From JAJTFW01 sp031421935 (GTDB lineage: Bacteria; Bacteroidota; Bacteroidia; AKYH767-A; OLB10): a stretch of DNA of 64,000 nt. The translations under genes were made by a program, and so were the position numbers. Numbering within the stretch: position 1 is the stretch's first letter; every line of letters begins with the position of its first letter. The notes under the pieces were generated by a model. The model had not been told where the DNA came from and did no database searches. It saw only the letters and a list, made by a program, of their open reading frames with translations. The stretch is taken from contig JANOPQ010000074.1 of NCBI GenBank assembly GCA_031421935.1, forward strand, positions 1-64,000, given 5' to 3'. Positions 24,653 through 33,711 of the stretch are shown here, in pieces.

Positions 24653-24759
24653 TTCTTGTCTTTAGCGGTCATTTATACCCTTAATTCCATTATTCTTTCC
24701 ATTCCAAAATAGATTGTTGGATTTCAGCTATTTACTTTTGAGTATCTGTGAAATAAGTT

Positions 24760-24789
24760 TTTAGCCTTCAAGAAAGCTTCGTATATTCG
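24760..24789 (+). promoter_or_regulatory. promoter of ppiD
   Basis: TTTA at 24760-24763, 18 bases, then TATATTCG (24782-24789), one mismatch in each element from TTTG and TAnnTTTG. It ends 27 bases before the ATG of the isomerase gene, in a 164-base gap. Confidence 0.45.
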
Positions 24790-24816
24790 CAGCCTTAAAT
24801 TAGAAATAATAGAGTT

Positions 24817-26907
24817 ATGGCAGTAATTGAAAAAATCAGAGGCAAAGCAAATTTATTGTTAGTTTTTGTGGGCTTTAGCCTTGTAGCATTCATTTTAGGT
24901 GATTTTTTTTCATCTAATAATGGAATGAGTAGCAGTGATGCTAATATCGGTGAAATAGACGGTAAGAAGGTCAATGTGATGGACTTTGAAGAAAAGGTCC
25001 AGGTACAATTGGATAATTATAAACTTCAAAGTAATTCTGATAACGTTGATCAGAATACCACCGAGCAAATTCGCGAGCAAACTTGGAACCAGTTGATCAA
25101 TGAAATGGTCTTGACTCCTCAGTATGAGAAGTTGGGAATTACTTGCTCTCCAAAGGAACTCTTGGATATGGTCCAAGGAAAAAACCCGCATCCTCAAGTT
25201 AAGCAAGCATTTACAGACCCTAAAACAGGCGTATTTAATCCAGCGAACGTATCCAATTTTTTAAAGAACATGGATAATGACCAAACGGGTAAAACACGTC
25301 AGCAATGGGTCGTTTTTGAAAAAGCGATTCGTGAAGAACGTATTCAACAAAAATATTACAACCTCATCAAGCAAGGATTGTACATTTCAAAAGCAGAAGC
25401 TAAAGATGATTTCTTCAATAGAATGAAGACAGCTTCTGTTCGATATGTGACTTTAAATTATGCTTCTATTCCTGATACTACCATTGAAGTTACCGATGCA
25501 GAATTGAAAACGTTGTACAATGCAACGATGAAGAAGTATAAGCAAGAAGCGTCTGCAAATATTGATTATGTAACGTTTGAAGTTTTTCCAAGTGATGTGG
25601 ATCGCCAAGCGGCTATGTTTTCAATTAACAAATTAACAGAAGAGTTTAAAGCAACTGATAATGATTCGATGTTTGTTGCATTGAATAGTGATTCTCCTTT
25701 TAACCCTGCTTTCAATAAAAAAGGAACGTTGCCTTTAAATATTGATTCGATTATGTTCTCCGCTCCTGTTGGTTTTGTATTGGGACCTTATATGGAGAAC
25801 AATATCTATAAACTAGCTAAAGTTTCTGCCGTGAAGATGCTTCCAGATTCTGTGAAAGCCTCTCATATTTTGTTAAAGATGGATCCTGCTAAGAAGGATG
25901 CCATATTAGCAACGGCAGATAGTATTAAAACTGCATTGAAAGGAGGAGCTAACTTTGCTATTCTAGCTTTTCAATATTCTACCGATGAAGGTTCGAAAAT
26001 TAAAGGTGGTGACTTAGGATGGTTTTCTCCAGGGATGATGGTTGCTGAATTTAATGATGCTTGTTTTAATGGAGCAAAAGGTGATTATACGATTGTAGAA
26101 TCTCAATTTGGAATTCATATCATTCATATCGTTGATCAAGGTAAGCAAGCACGTCAACTTCGTATTGCTTATGTCGACAAAAAAATTGAACCAAGTTCTA
26201 AAACCTATCAAGCGGTATATTCTAAAGCAAATGGATTTGCATCTAAAAATGCAAAAGGGGATGTTTTTGAAAAATCAATTACCGATGAGAAACTTACGAA
26301 GATGTCAGAGCCTAATATTTTTGAGAACGCACGTCAAATAGGTCCGATGGAAAATTCTCGTGAGTTAGTTCGATGGGCTTTCACTGCCAAAATAGGTGAG
26401 GTCTCAAAAGCATTTGAATTCGGAAATCGTTTTGTGGTAGCGAAGTTGAATGAAAGAAAGGAAAAGGGATACAGTACACTCGAGCAAATAAAAGATCAAC
26501 TTACCATTGAAGTTCGCCGTGATAAGAAGGCAGCCTTGTTAATTGAAAAATTGAATAAGGGCGGTAACAATTTAGATGCGATTGCAACTGCTAACGGACA
26601 AGCTGTTCAGACTGCAGATAATGTTTCTTTCGCATCGCCTGTTTTCCCAAGTAGTGGTATGGAGCCGTTTGTGGTTGGCTATTTAATGAATGTTAAAGCC
26701 GGACAAGTAACTCCTCCTATAAAGGGAGCAAGTGGCGTATTCGTAGCGCAAGTAGTTTCTTTCGCTGATGTAAAAGAGCCAGCTGATTTAGCTGGTGAAG
26801 CGAAGCAACAATTAAGTTCGCAATTGCAAAATCGTTCACAGTATGAAACTTACAATGCTTTACGCGAAAAAGCGGGAATTGTTGACAGAAGATCTAAATT
26901 TTATTAA
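24817..26907 (+). CDS. ppiD: peptidylprolyl isomerase PpiD-like periplasmic chaperone
   Basis: A 696-residue protein with an N-terminal inner-membrane anchor (about 12-30, LLLVFVGFSLVAFILGDFF), a SurA-type N-terminal helical domain (QVQLDNYKLQ, WNQLINEMVLTPQYEKLGI) and one clear parvulin domain at about 345-440 (VKASHILLKMD, GGDLGWFSPGMMV, FGIHIIHI). It helps outer-membrane and periplasmic proteins fold. It is 164 bases after the small membrane gene, has its own promoter-like box, and ends at a strong terminator. Related family members have a second, weaker parvulin-like region, which the 500-650 stretch may represent. Confidence 0.9.
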   Translation: MAVIEKIRGKANLLLVFVGFSLVAFILGDFFSSNNGMSSSDANIGEIDGKKVNVMDFEEKVQVQLDNYKLQSNSDNVDQNTTEQIREQTWNQLINEMVLTPQYEKLGITCSPKELLDMVQGKNPHPQVKQAFTDPKTGVFNPANVSNFLKNMDNDQTGKTRQQWVVFEKAIREERIQQKYYNLIKQGLYISKAEAKDDFFNRMKTASVRYVTLNYASIPDTTIEVTDAELKTLYNATMKKYKQEASANIDYVTFEVFPSDVDRQAAMFSINKLTEEFKATDNDSMFVALNSDSPFNPAFNKKGTLPLNIDSIMFSAPVGFVLGPYMENNIYKLAKVSAVKMLPDSVKASHILLKMDPAKKDAILATADSIKTALKGGANFAILAFQYSTDEGSKIKGGDLGWFSPGMMVAEFNDACFNGAKGDYTIVESQFGIHIIHIVDQGKQARQLRIAYVDKKIEPSSKTYQAVYSKANGFASKNAKGDVFEKSITDEKLTKMSEPNIFENARQIGPMENSRELVRWAFTAKIGEVSKAFEFGNRFVVAKLNERKEKGYSTLEQIKDQLTIEVRRDKKAALLIEKLNKGGNNLDAIATANGQAVQTADNVSFASPVFPSSGMEPFVVGYLMNVKAGQVTPPIKGASGVFVAQVVSFADVKEPADLAGEAKQQLSSQLQNRSQYETYNALREKAGIVDRRSKFY

Positions 26908-26928
26908 TAATTAATAAATAATTTGAAG

Positions 26929-26958
26929 AGCCGGGATATTATTCCGGCTTTTCTTTTT
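26929..26958 (+). terminator. rho-independent terminator after ppiD
   Basis: AGCCGG (26929-26934) and CCGGCT (26944-26949) form a GC-rich hairpin with loop GATATTATT, followed by TTTCTTTTT. It ends the ppiD unit 22 bases after the stop. Confidence 0.85.
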
Positions 26959-26987
26959 ATGTTCGGACTGTTATTTGATTTTAAGAT

Positions 26988-28022
26988 ATGAACCTTAAGA
27001 AGATTGTACGGGCAAATCATTGTTCGAACTGTGAAACTCCATTACAGGTTGAATCAGATAATTTCTGCCCAAATTGTGGCCAGTTAAACAATACTAAAAA
27101 AGAAACAGCTTTTGGACTTGTAAAAGAATTGGTAGAGGAATTTCTACATCTGGATTCTAAAGTGATTAAAAGTTTAGTGCCTTTGTTGTTCAAGCCCGGA
27201 TTTTTAACCGTGGATTATATCAATGGAAAAAGAGCGCGCTATTTTCATCCAGTACGAATGTTTTTGATTGTAACCGTGATTATGTTTATTGTGGGCGGTT
27301 TTTCAAGTAGTAATGAAGATAAGATTTCAAAAAGTAAAAAACAATCTACCACTACCGATTCAAGCCTTGTGAAAAGCGATACATTGAATTTGAATACAGA
27401 TTCTACTTATACATTCAACACGGAGACGCTAGAGTTCGACCGAGAAGAGAGGAAGTCGGGAATTAACAATGCAAATTTTTATTGGTCATTTGGTTCTGTG
27501 AAGATACAGCGCGATACCCTGCAACGCTATTTGGATCAAGGAATAATCAATCCATCTGCATTGATGGATACATTTAAAATTGAAAAGACTTTTTTCAATA
27601 CCATTTTTTTTAGTCAAGCTATCAAATCGCAATTGGCAGGGAAGGAAAAAATATTAGACTACTACAAGCATAAATTGCCTTGGTTGCTGTTTTCGCTTAT
27701 GCCCGTATTTGCATTTGTCTTGTACCTGTTTTATATCCGACGAAAAATTTTCTTTGTTGATCATCTCATTTTTGCATTTCATTTGCATACTGCCACATTT
27801 CTAATTAATACCATACAAGACTTAATCACTTGGTTGACTCCAATAAATGCAGATATTTTAAGTTATTACATTCCTATTTATTACTTCATCTCTCTGAAAA
27901 AAGTGTATGGTCAATCCATCCCTAAAACAATTTTTAAAGGAATTGGGATTGGATTCTTTTATATAATAGTTGGATTTTTAGTCCTGTTATTAGTAGCCGG
28001 ACTTATGTTTTTAATGATCTAA
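26988..28022 (+). CDS. DUF3667-type zinc-ribbon membrane protein
   Basis: The first 35 residues hold a zinc ribbon, C12/C15 and C27/C30 (HCSNC, CPNC). Residues about 40-100 contain the DUF3667 signature KPGFLTVDYINGKRARYFHPVRMFLIVTV with the first membrane span. A low-complexity linker rich in Ser/Thr/Lys follows and then three to four spans near the C-terminus (WLLFSLMPVFAFVLYLFY, GFFYIIVGFLVLLLVAGLMF). The family is common in Bacteroidota with unknown function. It is monocistronic, with convergent murI beginning 4 bases after its stop and no hairpin between. Confidence 0.85.
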   Translation: MNLKKIVRANHCSNCETPLQVESDNFCPNCGQLNNTKKETAFGLVKELVEEFLHLDSKVIKSLVPLLFKPGFLTVDYINGKRARYFHPVRMFLIVTVIMFIVGGFSSSNEDKISKSKKQSTTTDSSLVKSDTLNLNTDSTYTFNTETLEFDREERKSGINNANFYWSFGSVKIQRDTLQRYLDQGIINPSALMDTFKIEKTFFNTIFFSQAIKSQLAGKEKILDYYKHKLPWLLFSLMPVFAFVLYLFYIRRKIFFVDHLIFAFHLHTATFLINTIQDLITWLTPINADILSYYIPIYYFISLKKVYGQSIPKTIFKGIGIGFFYIIVGFLVLLLVAGLMFLMI

Positions 28023-28026
28023 AAAA

Positions 28027-28848
28027 TTACTTCCAAAGATTTTTCTGCTCGAGCTTAATCTTTCCTTTGAAGAATATTTTTGTGCTCTGTTCAAAAGAAG
28101 CAGTATAATCTGAAATATAGAAGAAGTGTTTTTTTGCTTTCTTAGAATTTAGCAAATGCTTTTTATCTAAAACATCTTTCACATGTTGAGCCACGATGCT
28201 TGCTGAATCAAAAATGGTGATACGTCCTTTGTAATATTGCTCTATCTCCGGACGAATTAAAGGGTAGTGTGTACAACCTAAAATTAGGCTGTCAATTTTC
28301 TTAAGTTTGGCACGAGAAAGATAATCGTTGATAATGGTTTTGGAAATTTTATTATTGAAAAATCCTTCTTCTATCATTGGAGCTAATAAGGGAGTTGCCA
28401 AGGAAGTGACTGCTACCTTTTTTGATTTAGCTATTATTTTTTTTGGATAAACATCCGACTTCACTGTCGCTTTCGTTCCAATAATTCCAACATGTTTTGA
28501 TGAAGTTTCATCGCAAACAAAATTTACTACAGGATCAATTACATTAATCACAATGGCTTTCTTTCCTACATGCTTTTTCACTTCATCAAAGGCTACCGAC
28601 GAAATGCTGTTGCAAGCGATCACAATGGCTTTACAATTATACTTAATAAGGAAGTCGGCAATCACCACCGACCACTTTTTAATCGCTTCTGGCGACTTAT
28701 CTCCATAGGGAAGATGCGCAGTGTCGCCAAAATAAATTAACGACTCATTGGGCATGAGTTTATGGATGGCATTAGCAACCGTTAGGCCACCAATTCCCGA
28801 ATCAAAAATTCCGAGTGGACGAGAAGCTTCTGAAGGATGTTTAGGCAT
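28027..28848 (-). CDS. murI: glutamate racemase
   Basis: MurI makes D-glutamate for peptidoglycan. Motifs: IFDSGIGGLTV with the first Asp/Ser pair, GDTAHLPYGDKS, catalytic cysteine in IVIACNSIS (about C79) and the second in ILGCTHYPLI. Start: an in-frame TTG six bases upstream is possible, but the ATG at 28848 is preferred, giving 273 residues. A -7 box lies three bases before it. It is the terminal gene of the envelope run and separated from ompH by a strong terminator, so it is transcribed alone. Confidence 0.95.
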   Translation of the reverse strand: MPKHPSEASRPLGIFDSGIGGLTVANAIHKLMPNESLIYFGDTAHLPYGDKSPEAIKKWSVVIADFLIKYNCKAIVIACNSISSVAFDEVKKHVGKKAIVINVIDPVVNFVCDETSSKHVGIIGTKATVKSDVYPKKIIAKSKKVAVTSLATPLLAPMIEEGFFNNKISKTIINDYLSRAKLKKIDSLILGCTHYPLIRPEIEQYYKGRITIFDSASIVAQHVKDVLDKKHLLNSKKAKKHFFYISDYTASFEQSTKIFFKGKIKLEQKNLWK

Positions 28849-28851
28849 AGT

Positions 28852-28859
28852 CAAAAGTA
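28852..28859 (-). promoter_or_regulatory. -7 box for murI
   Basis: TACTTTTG on the minus strand, exact TAnnTTTG, three bases before the preferred ATG. It overlaps the possible upstream TTG start, which argues for the ATG. Confidence 0.5.
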
Positions 28860-28925
28860 AAAATTATTTGCTAAAATATAGACGATTATACAATTCCTTT
28901 TTTCATGGCTTATTCAGTATTCAAT

Positions 28926-28960
28926 AAAAAAGTCCATGGAATGTTCCATGGACTTTTTTA
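28926..28960 (-). terminator. strong hairpin terminator after ompH pair
   Basis: GTCCATGGA (28932-28940) and TCCATGGAC (28944-28952) form a perfect nine-pair stem, with A5-6 and T6 tracts on both sides. It closes the bamA-ompH-ompH unit 18 bases after the last stop and is symmetric, so it can act on both strands. Confidence 0.9.
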
Positions 28961-28977
28961 AATTTTGAATAGATAGC

Positions 28978-29490
28978 TTATTTCAATCCCAACTTTGTTT
29001 TCACCATCGGCATTACATCATCCGAATCCTGAGCATATAACAAGGTTCCTGCGCTTGCGTCAAAAATGTAAGAGAACTTATTCTCTTTAGCTACCGAGTT
29101 AATAGCTTCTTCTGCTTTTTTCAAGATCGGAGTATACAACTCTTCTTTCTTTTTTTGCATTGAGCTTTGTGCCGACTCTTGAAACGATTGAATGCGCTCT
29201 TCAAGATCACTGATCTCTTTTAATTTCGCATCACGAATAGGATCCGCCATAGCTGCTTCTTTCGATTTGAAATCAGTGATTTTTCCCTGATATTCCGCCG
29301 TCATGGTTTTTAATTGATTCTCTAAGGAGGCTCCAAATTTTTGCAATGTGGAATCTGCTAATTTGGTTTCTGGCATTAAACTAATCAACTGCGTTGAATT
29401 AATATGTCCAAATTTTAGAGTGGATTGAGCTTGAGTTTGTACAGCAAAACTCAATAGAATGCCAAAACAAATGGCAACGATTCTTGTCAT
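28978..29490 (-). CDS. OmpH/Skp family periplasmic chaperone
   Basis: A 170-residue Skp-like protein with a signal peptide (residues 1-21, ending TQAQS), a short beta-strand start (LKFGHINSTQLI) and a long alpha-helical hairpin rich in charged residues (about 45-135), then the closing strand FSYIFDASAGTLLYA. Skp trimers hold unfolded outer-membrane proteins for BamA. The second of two tandem copies, 38 bases after the first on the same strand. Confidence 0.92.
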   Translation of the reverse strand: MTRIVAICFGILLSFAVQTQAQSTLKFGHINSTQLISLMPETKLADSTLQKFGASLENQLKTMTAEYQGKITDFKSKEAAMADPIRDAKLKEISDLEERIQSFQESAQSSMQKKKEELYTPILKKAEEAINSVAKENKFSYIFDASAGTLLYAQDSDDVMPMVKTKLGLK

Positions 29491-29528
29491 GATAATAGAT
29501 TTATTAATTTATGTGTTTTTAGTTTTTA

Positions 29529-30152
29529 TTATTTACGTTCTTCTGATCCACCACCTTTTCCTTCGGTTGGAGTACTAGAAGGACTTCCTCCCTCTTTACT
29601 GGTACCACCTTTCGCTTCGCCACCTTTTGTTCCGGATTTATATCCCATTGATTCTAAGATGTCGTCACTTTTATCGTATTTAGGGTTGGTGTAAAGCATT
29701 ACTAAATCGCCCGACTTATCAAAAATCACTGCGAAACTTTGATCAGTAGCCATTTTCTTAACGGCATTGAAAATTTTATCTTGAATTGGTTTGATTAACT
29801 CTTGTTTCTTTTTGAATAACTCACCTTCGTAACCAAACTTTTGCTTTTGATATTCTTTCACCTCTTTTTCTTTGTTCGTGATTTCTTGTTCACGCTTACG
29901 ACGCATTTCTTCGGTTAAAAGAATTTGCTCTGCTTGATAGTCTTTGTATAGCTTATCAATCACCGTATATTTTGATTCAATGTCTTTTTGCCATGAAATA
30001 CTGAGTTGATCTAGTTGTTGGTTGGCAGCTTTGTATTCAGAAATATTATCTAAAATATATTGTGAATCGATATACGCATATTTCTGTGCGAAAATGGAAG
30101 GACTAGCAAACATTCCAATAAAGAATGTACATGCAATGATTAGCTTTTTCAT
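29529..30152 (-). CDS. OmpH/Skp family periplasmic chaperone with glycine-rich tail
   Basis: A 207-residue Skp-like protein: signal peptide (1-22, SIFAQ), strand KYAYIDSQYILDNISEY, coiled helical arms (about 45-135) and strand FAVIFDKSGDLVMLY. Unlike its neighbour it has a C-terminal tail of about 40 residues rich in Gly, Ser and Lys (GGEAKGGTSKEGG…) without structure. It is the first of the pair and has a TATCTTTG -7 box about 73 bases upstream. It is 232 bases after the bamA stop. Confidence 0.92.
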   Translation of the reverse strand: MKKLIIACTFFIGMFASPSIFAQKYAYIDSQYILDNISEYKAANQQLDQLSISWQKDIESKYTVIDKLYKDYQAEQILLTEEMRRKREQEITNKEKEVKEYQKQKFGYEGELFKKKQELIKPIQDKIFNAVKKMATDQSFAVIFDKSGDLVMLYTNPKYDKSDDILESMGYKSGTKGGEAKGGTSKEGGSPSSTPTEGKGGGSEERK

Positions 30153-30225
30153 AAGTCTTGGGATTTTTTAGTATCCGTCTTTTGCAAATTATCGTGCCAA
30201 ATTTACCTCTTTTTATCGTAGTTAC

Positions 30226-30233
30226 CAAAGATA
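30226..30233 (-). promoter_or_regulatory. -7 box for ompH pair
   Basis: Minus-strand TATCTTTG, exact match to TAnnTTTG, in the 232-base gap between bamA and the first ompH. The leader would be about 70 bases long. A second, shorter TAATTTG lies nearer the start. Confidence 0.4.
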
Positions 30234-30384
30234 CTCGATGGTTATACTCAAGGTAAAGCGTTGTTGGTCAAATTTTTGATCCTGAGTTTAATCTTAATTA
30301 TTACAAATTTTGACGAAACTCCTTCAAATTCTTTATGCTTTCTTCACCTAAAAGGAAGTAATCAAAAGAAAACTGCTTATTTTT

Positions 30385-32892
30385 TTAGAACTGCTGTCCA
30401 ATAGTGAAATGGAATTGACCTTTGTTCACACCTGGATTTCCTTCAATTTCATCAAATCCATATCCCCAATCCAGACCTAATAATCCGAACATAGGAAGGA
30501 AAATTCTTACTCCAACACCCGCTGAACGTTTTAGATTTAATGGGTTGAAATTTCTTGTTCCTAACCAATTGTTTCCAGCTTCTAAGAACGCTAAGGTGTA
30601 TATGGTAGCAGATGGGTTTAGCGAAACCGGGAATCGCAACTCGAACGTGTTTTTGTTATAAGCAGTTCCACCTACTGTGCTTCCATTAATACGAGGAGTT
30701 ACTGTATTGTTATTATAACCACGTAGCGCAATAATTTCACGTCCATCTAAGGCAAATCCTGAAAGACCATCTCCCCCTAAGTAGAAACGTTCGAAGGGTG
30801 ATTGTCCAATATCTTTATTGTAATATCCTAATATTCCAATTTGTGTTCTGGAGAATAATACAAATTTTGTCCCTAAGCTTTTATACCATGATCCACTAAA
30901 TTTCCATTTGTGATATTCGATCCATTTGTATTTTTCTTTAGCACTAGCAGTTGCATAGTCAGTACCTTTATCAAGTAAACTAAATGGCGGTGTTAATTGC
31001 AAAGTGAATGATAGTTGCGAGCCACTACGAATCCAAATAAATCCATCTACCGAATTTCGTGAAAATGTTTGTTCGAAGTTTAAGTTGTTCGAGTATCCAT
31101 CACTGAATAAAAAAGTCCCAGCCCAATTGTCTAAAGAGTAACGTTGAAACGTTAATTCATTATATGATTGGAAGAAATCATCTGGCCATTTTAATCGTTT
31201 TCCTAATCCAATAGAGGCACCACTAATTTTTAATACAGAACGATCATCATTTCCTTTTGGTAATCCATCCGTTTGTATCGAGTGAAATACAGAAACACTT
31301 AATGAGTTTGGTTTTTTACCACCTAACCACGGTTCAGTGAAAGAGGCATTGTAACTTTGGAAGAATCTGCCATTCGATTGAAAACGGATACTCAGTTTTT
31401 GTCCGTCGCCAGTTGGTAATGGAGACCAAGTTCCTTTTTTCGCAATATTTCTTGCAGAGAAATTATTAAACGATATTCCTAAAGTTCCTACCACACCTGC
31501 ACCACCACCCCAACCTCCTGATAATTCAAGTTGATCGGAAGGACGTTCTTCAACGATGTATTCAATATCCACGGTGCCATCAGCAGCATTTGGACGAGGC
31601 GTAACATTTAATTTCTCTTGATCAAAATAACCTAGCTGTGCTAATACTTGTTGCGTTCGAATAATATCAGAACGATTAAATAACTGCCCCGGTTTCGTGC
31701 GAATCTCTCGCATGATTACTTTGTCATTGGTTTTTGAATTTCCCTTTACAGTAACACGATTCACAGTGGCTTGTTTACCTTCATAAATGCGCATTTCAAT
31801 ATCGATGGAATCATTCTCAACTAATATCTCTACGGGAGTAACTTGAAAAAATAAATATCCATCATCCATATACAATGAACTGATGTCACGACTGCTTTGA
31901 CTAATGAATAAGCCTTCGTCTAATTTCGCTTGACTAAAAATATCACCTTTCTTAATTCCTAACATTTGATCGAGTTGGGAAGTTGGATACTTTGTATTTC
32001 CGATCCAAGTTATATTTCTAAAATAATACTTTGGACCTTCATCAATCCACACATCAATATTTACCGTACGATCACTGAATTTATATACACTGTCTTTCGA
32101 AATAGAAACATCTCTAAATCCTTTTGCAGCATAGGTAGCAACTACTTTTTCTTTATCCTTTTCATAGGCTTCTTCGCTGAACTTGGATGAGCTAAAAATT
32201 TTATACCAGCCTTTTTCTTTGCTGCCCTTCATTTTCCTTCTCAGTTTCTTCGATTCAAATTGAGTATTTCCATGAAAAGTTACTTTGTTGATCTTTACTC
32301 TTTTTTTATTGGAGACAGTTATGCGCATCAACTCTTGATTAGGTCCGCCGATGGTATCTTTTTCAGTCGTAATAGTGGTTTCAACAAACAAAAATCCTTT
32401 TTCTACATAATAGTCTTTAACTTGATTTTTTGTAATCTGAATTAAATTTTCGGTGATTACTTTTCCTTTTACAAGTTGAAGTTTGTCGCGTAATTTATCA
32501 GCTTCATTCTTGCTAATTCCGCTAAAAGCAAATTTGGAAAGTCGAGGACGTTCGCTTAATTCAAAATTTAAAAAAATACGATCGCCATTAATTTTAGTAG
32601 CGGTTACTTTAATATCAGAAAGTAATCCTTGTTTCCAAAGATTTTCAATGGCAGTAGCAATTTTATCTCCTGGAATTTTGAATCGTTCTCCAATATTCAA
32701 TCCGGTCAAAGTAATCAAAACGCCTTCGTCTAAATAGCGAATACCACTTATCGTGATACCGCCTAATTCATATTCTTTCGGTTGAGCAAAATTAATTTGC
32801 TGATCATCTGATCCAATGGATTCAACCTGTGCGTAGGAAGTATTCGCAAAGAAAGTGAAGATGGAAATTAGGAGTACTATTATTCTACGCAT
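30385..32892 (-). CDS. bamA: outer-membrane assembly factor BamA
   Basis: BamA inserts beta-barrels into the outer membrane. The 835-residue protein has a signal peptide (1-21), five POTRA domains (about 45-430; the repeated TxNGxIxLxFxVxE/GNTxF patterns such as VTFHGNTQFESKKL and ITWIGNTKYPTSQLDQMLGIKKGDIFSQ and VTVKGNSKTNDKVIMREIRTKPGQLF) and a 16-strand barrel including the VRIFLPMFGLLGLDWGYGFD strand. It ends with HFTIGQQF, with the terminal aromatic typical of barrels. It overlaps the uppS stop by eight bases, so the two are translationally coupled. Confidence 0.96.
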   Translation of the reverse strand: MRRIIVLLISIFTFFANTSYAQVESIGSDDQQINFAQPKEYELGGITISGIRYLDEGVLITLTGLNIGERFKIPGDKIATAIENLWKQGLLSDIKVTATKINGDRIFLNFELSERPRLSKFAFSGISKNEADKLRDKLQLVKGKVITENLIQITKNQVKDYYVEKGFLFVETTITTEKDTIGGPNQELMRITVSNKKRVKINKVTFHGNTQFESKKLRRKMKGSKEKGWYKIFSSSKFSEEAYEKDKEKVVATYAAKGFRDVSISKDSVYKFSDRTVNIDVWIDEGPKYYFRNITWIGNTKYPTSQLDQMLGIKKGDIFSQAKLDEGLFISQSSRDISSLYMDDGYLFFQVTPVEILVENDSIDIEMRIYEGKQATVNRVTVKGNSKTNDKVIMREIRTKPGQLFNRSDIIRTQQVLAQLGYFDQEKLNVTPRPNAADGTVDIEYIVEERPSDQLELSGGWGGGAGVVGTLGISFNNFSARNIAKKGTWSPLPTGDGQKLSIRFQSNGRFFQSYNASFTEPWLGGKKPNSLSVSVFHSIQTDGLPKGNDDRSVLKISGASIGLGKRLKWPDDFFQSYNELTFQRYSLDNWAGTFLFSDGYSNNLNFEQTFSRNSVDGFIWIRSGSQLSFTLQLTPPFSLLDKGTDYATASAKEKYKWIEYHKWKFSGSWYKSLGTKFVLFSRTQIGILGYYNKDIGQSPFERFYLGGDGLSGFALDGREIIALRGYNNNTVTPRINGSTVGGTAYNKNTFELRFPVSLNPSATIYTLAFLEAGNNWLGTRNFNPLNLKRSAGVGVRIFLPMFGLLGLDWGYGFDEIEGNPGVNKGQFHFTIGQQF

Positions 32893-33637
32893 GTTCAGAT
32901 TTCAGTTGTTCTGATGTTTTTCCAAAGCGACGTTCACGTTGTTGGAAGTCGATAATGGCTTTATAAAAATCTTCACGACGAAAATCTGGCCATAACTTTT
33001 CTGTAAAGTATAGTTCAGCATAGGCGATTTGCCATAATAAGTAATTACTGATTCTAGACTCACCACTCGTACGAATTAATAATTCGGGGTCGGGCCAGGC
33101 TGCAGTGTTCAGGTGATTGCTTATTAATTCTTCGTTGATATTTTTTGGATCTATTTCTCCTGCTTTCACTTTTTCAGCGATTTTTTGCATCGCATCAGTG
33201 ATTTCCCAGCGCGAGCTATAGCTCAACGCCAGTACTAAGGTCATTCGTGTATTGTTAGCTGTTTTGTCAATACATTTTTTCAAATTCGCAGCTACTTTGG
33301 CGGGTAGACTATCCGTATTGCCAATGGTTGCTAAGCGAATGTTGTTCTCCATCAACTTCGGTGTCTCCTTCGTGATGGTTTGAACCAAAAGATGCATTAA
33401 AGCGTCAATTTCTATCTTTGGACGATTCCAGTTTTCGGTACTAAAAGCATAAACGGTTAGCACTTCAATCCCTAGTTCGGCAGCTCCTTCAACGGTATCG
33501 CGTACGGCGAGTACACCATTTTGGTGACCGAAAATGCGCATTTTCCCCTGCTGTTTCGCCCATCTTCCATTGCCATCCATAATAATGGCGACATGTCGCG
33601 GTAAACGGTGAATATCTATCTGCTCTTTTAGTGACAT
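32885..33637 (-). CDS. uppS: undecaprenyl diphosphate synthase
   Basis: UppS builds the C55 lipid carrier for cell wall and LPS from farnesyl and isopentenyl diphosphate. Motifs: IAIIMDGNGRWAK (catalytic Asp), GVLAVRDTV, YAFSTENW, and the C-terminal RTSGESRISNYLLWQIAYAELYF which binds magnesium and substrate. The start at 33637 (MSLKEQID) gives 250 residues, the family length; the longer in-frame start at 33682 would place the -7 box (33649-33656) inside the gene. It overlaps bamA by eight bases. Confidence 0.95.
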   Translation of the reverse strand: MSLKEQIDIHRLPRHVAIIMDGNGRWAKQQGKMRIFGHQNGVLAVRDTVEGAAELGIEVLTVYAFSTENWNRPKIEIDALMHLLVQTITKETPKLMENNIRLATIGNTDSLPAKVAANLKKCIDKTANNTRMTLVLALSYSSRWEITDAMQKIAEKVKAGEIDPKNINEELISNHLNTAAWPDPELLIRTSGESRISNYLLWQIAYAELYFTEKLWPDFRREDFYKAIIDFQQRERRFGKTSEQLKSEHA

Positions 33638-33648
33638 ATTTCGGCTCG

Positions 33649-33656
33649 CAAATGTA
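33649..33656 (-). promoter_or_regulatory. -7 box for uppS-bamA
   Basis: Minus-strand TACATTTG, exact TAnnTTTG, 11 bases before the uppS ATG at 33637. Its location supports that ATG over the upstream one. Confidence 0.5.
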
Positions 33657-33711
33657 GTAAATGCATTGGCCTTCTCGTGCATTTAAAAAGATTAACTTGA
33701 CGTTAACGTAT

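Noticed and set aside
33638..33682. Longer N-terminus of UppS
   Set aside because: The -7 box lies within the extension and the 250-residue form has the family length.
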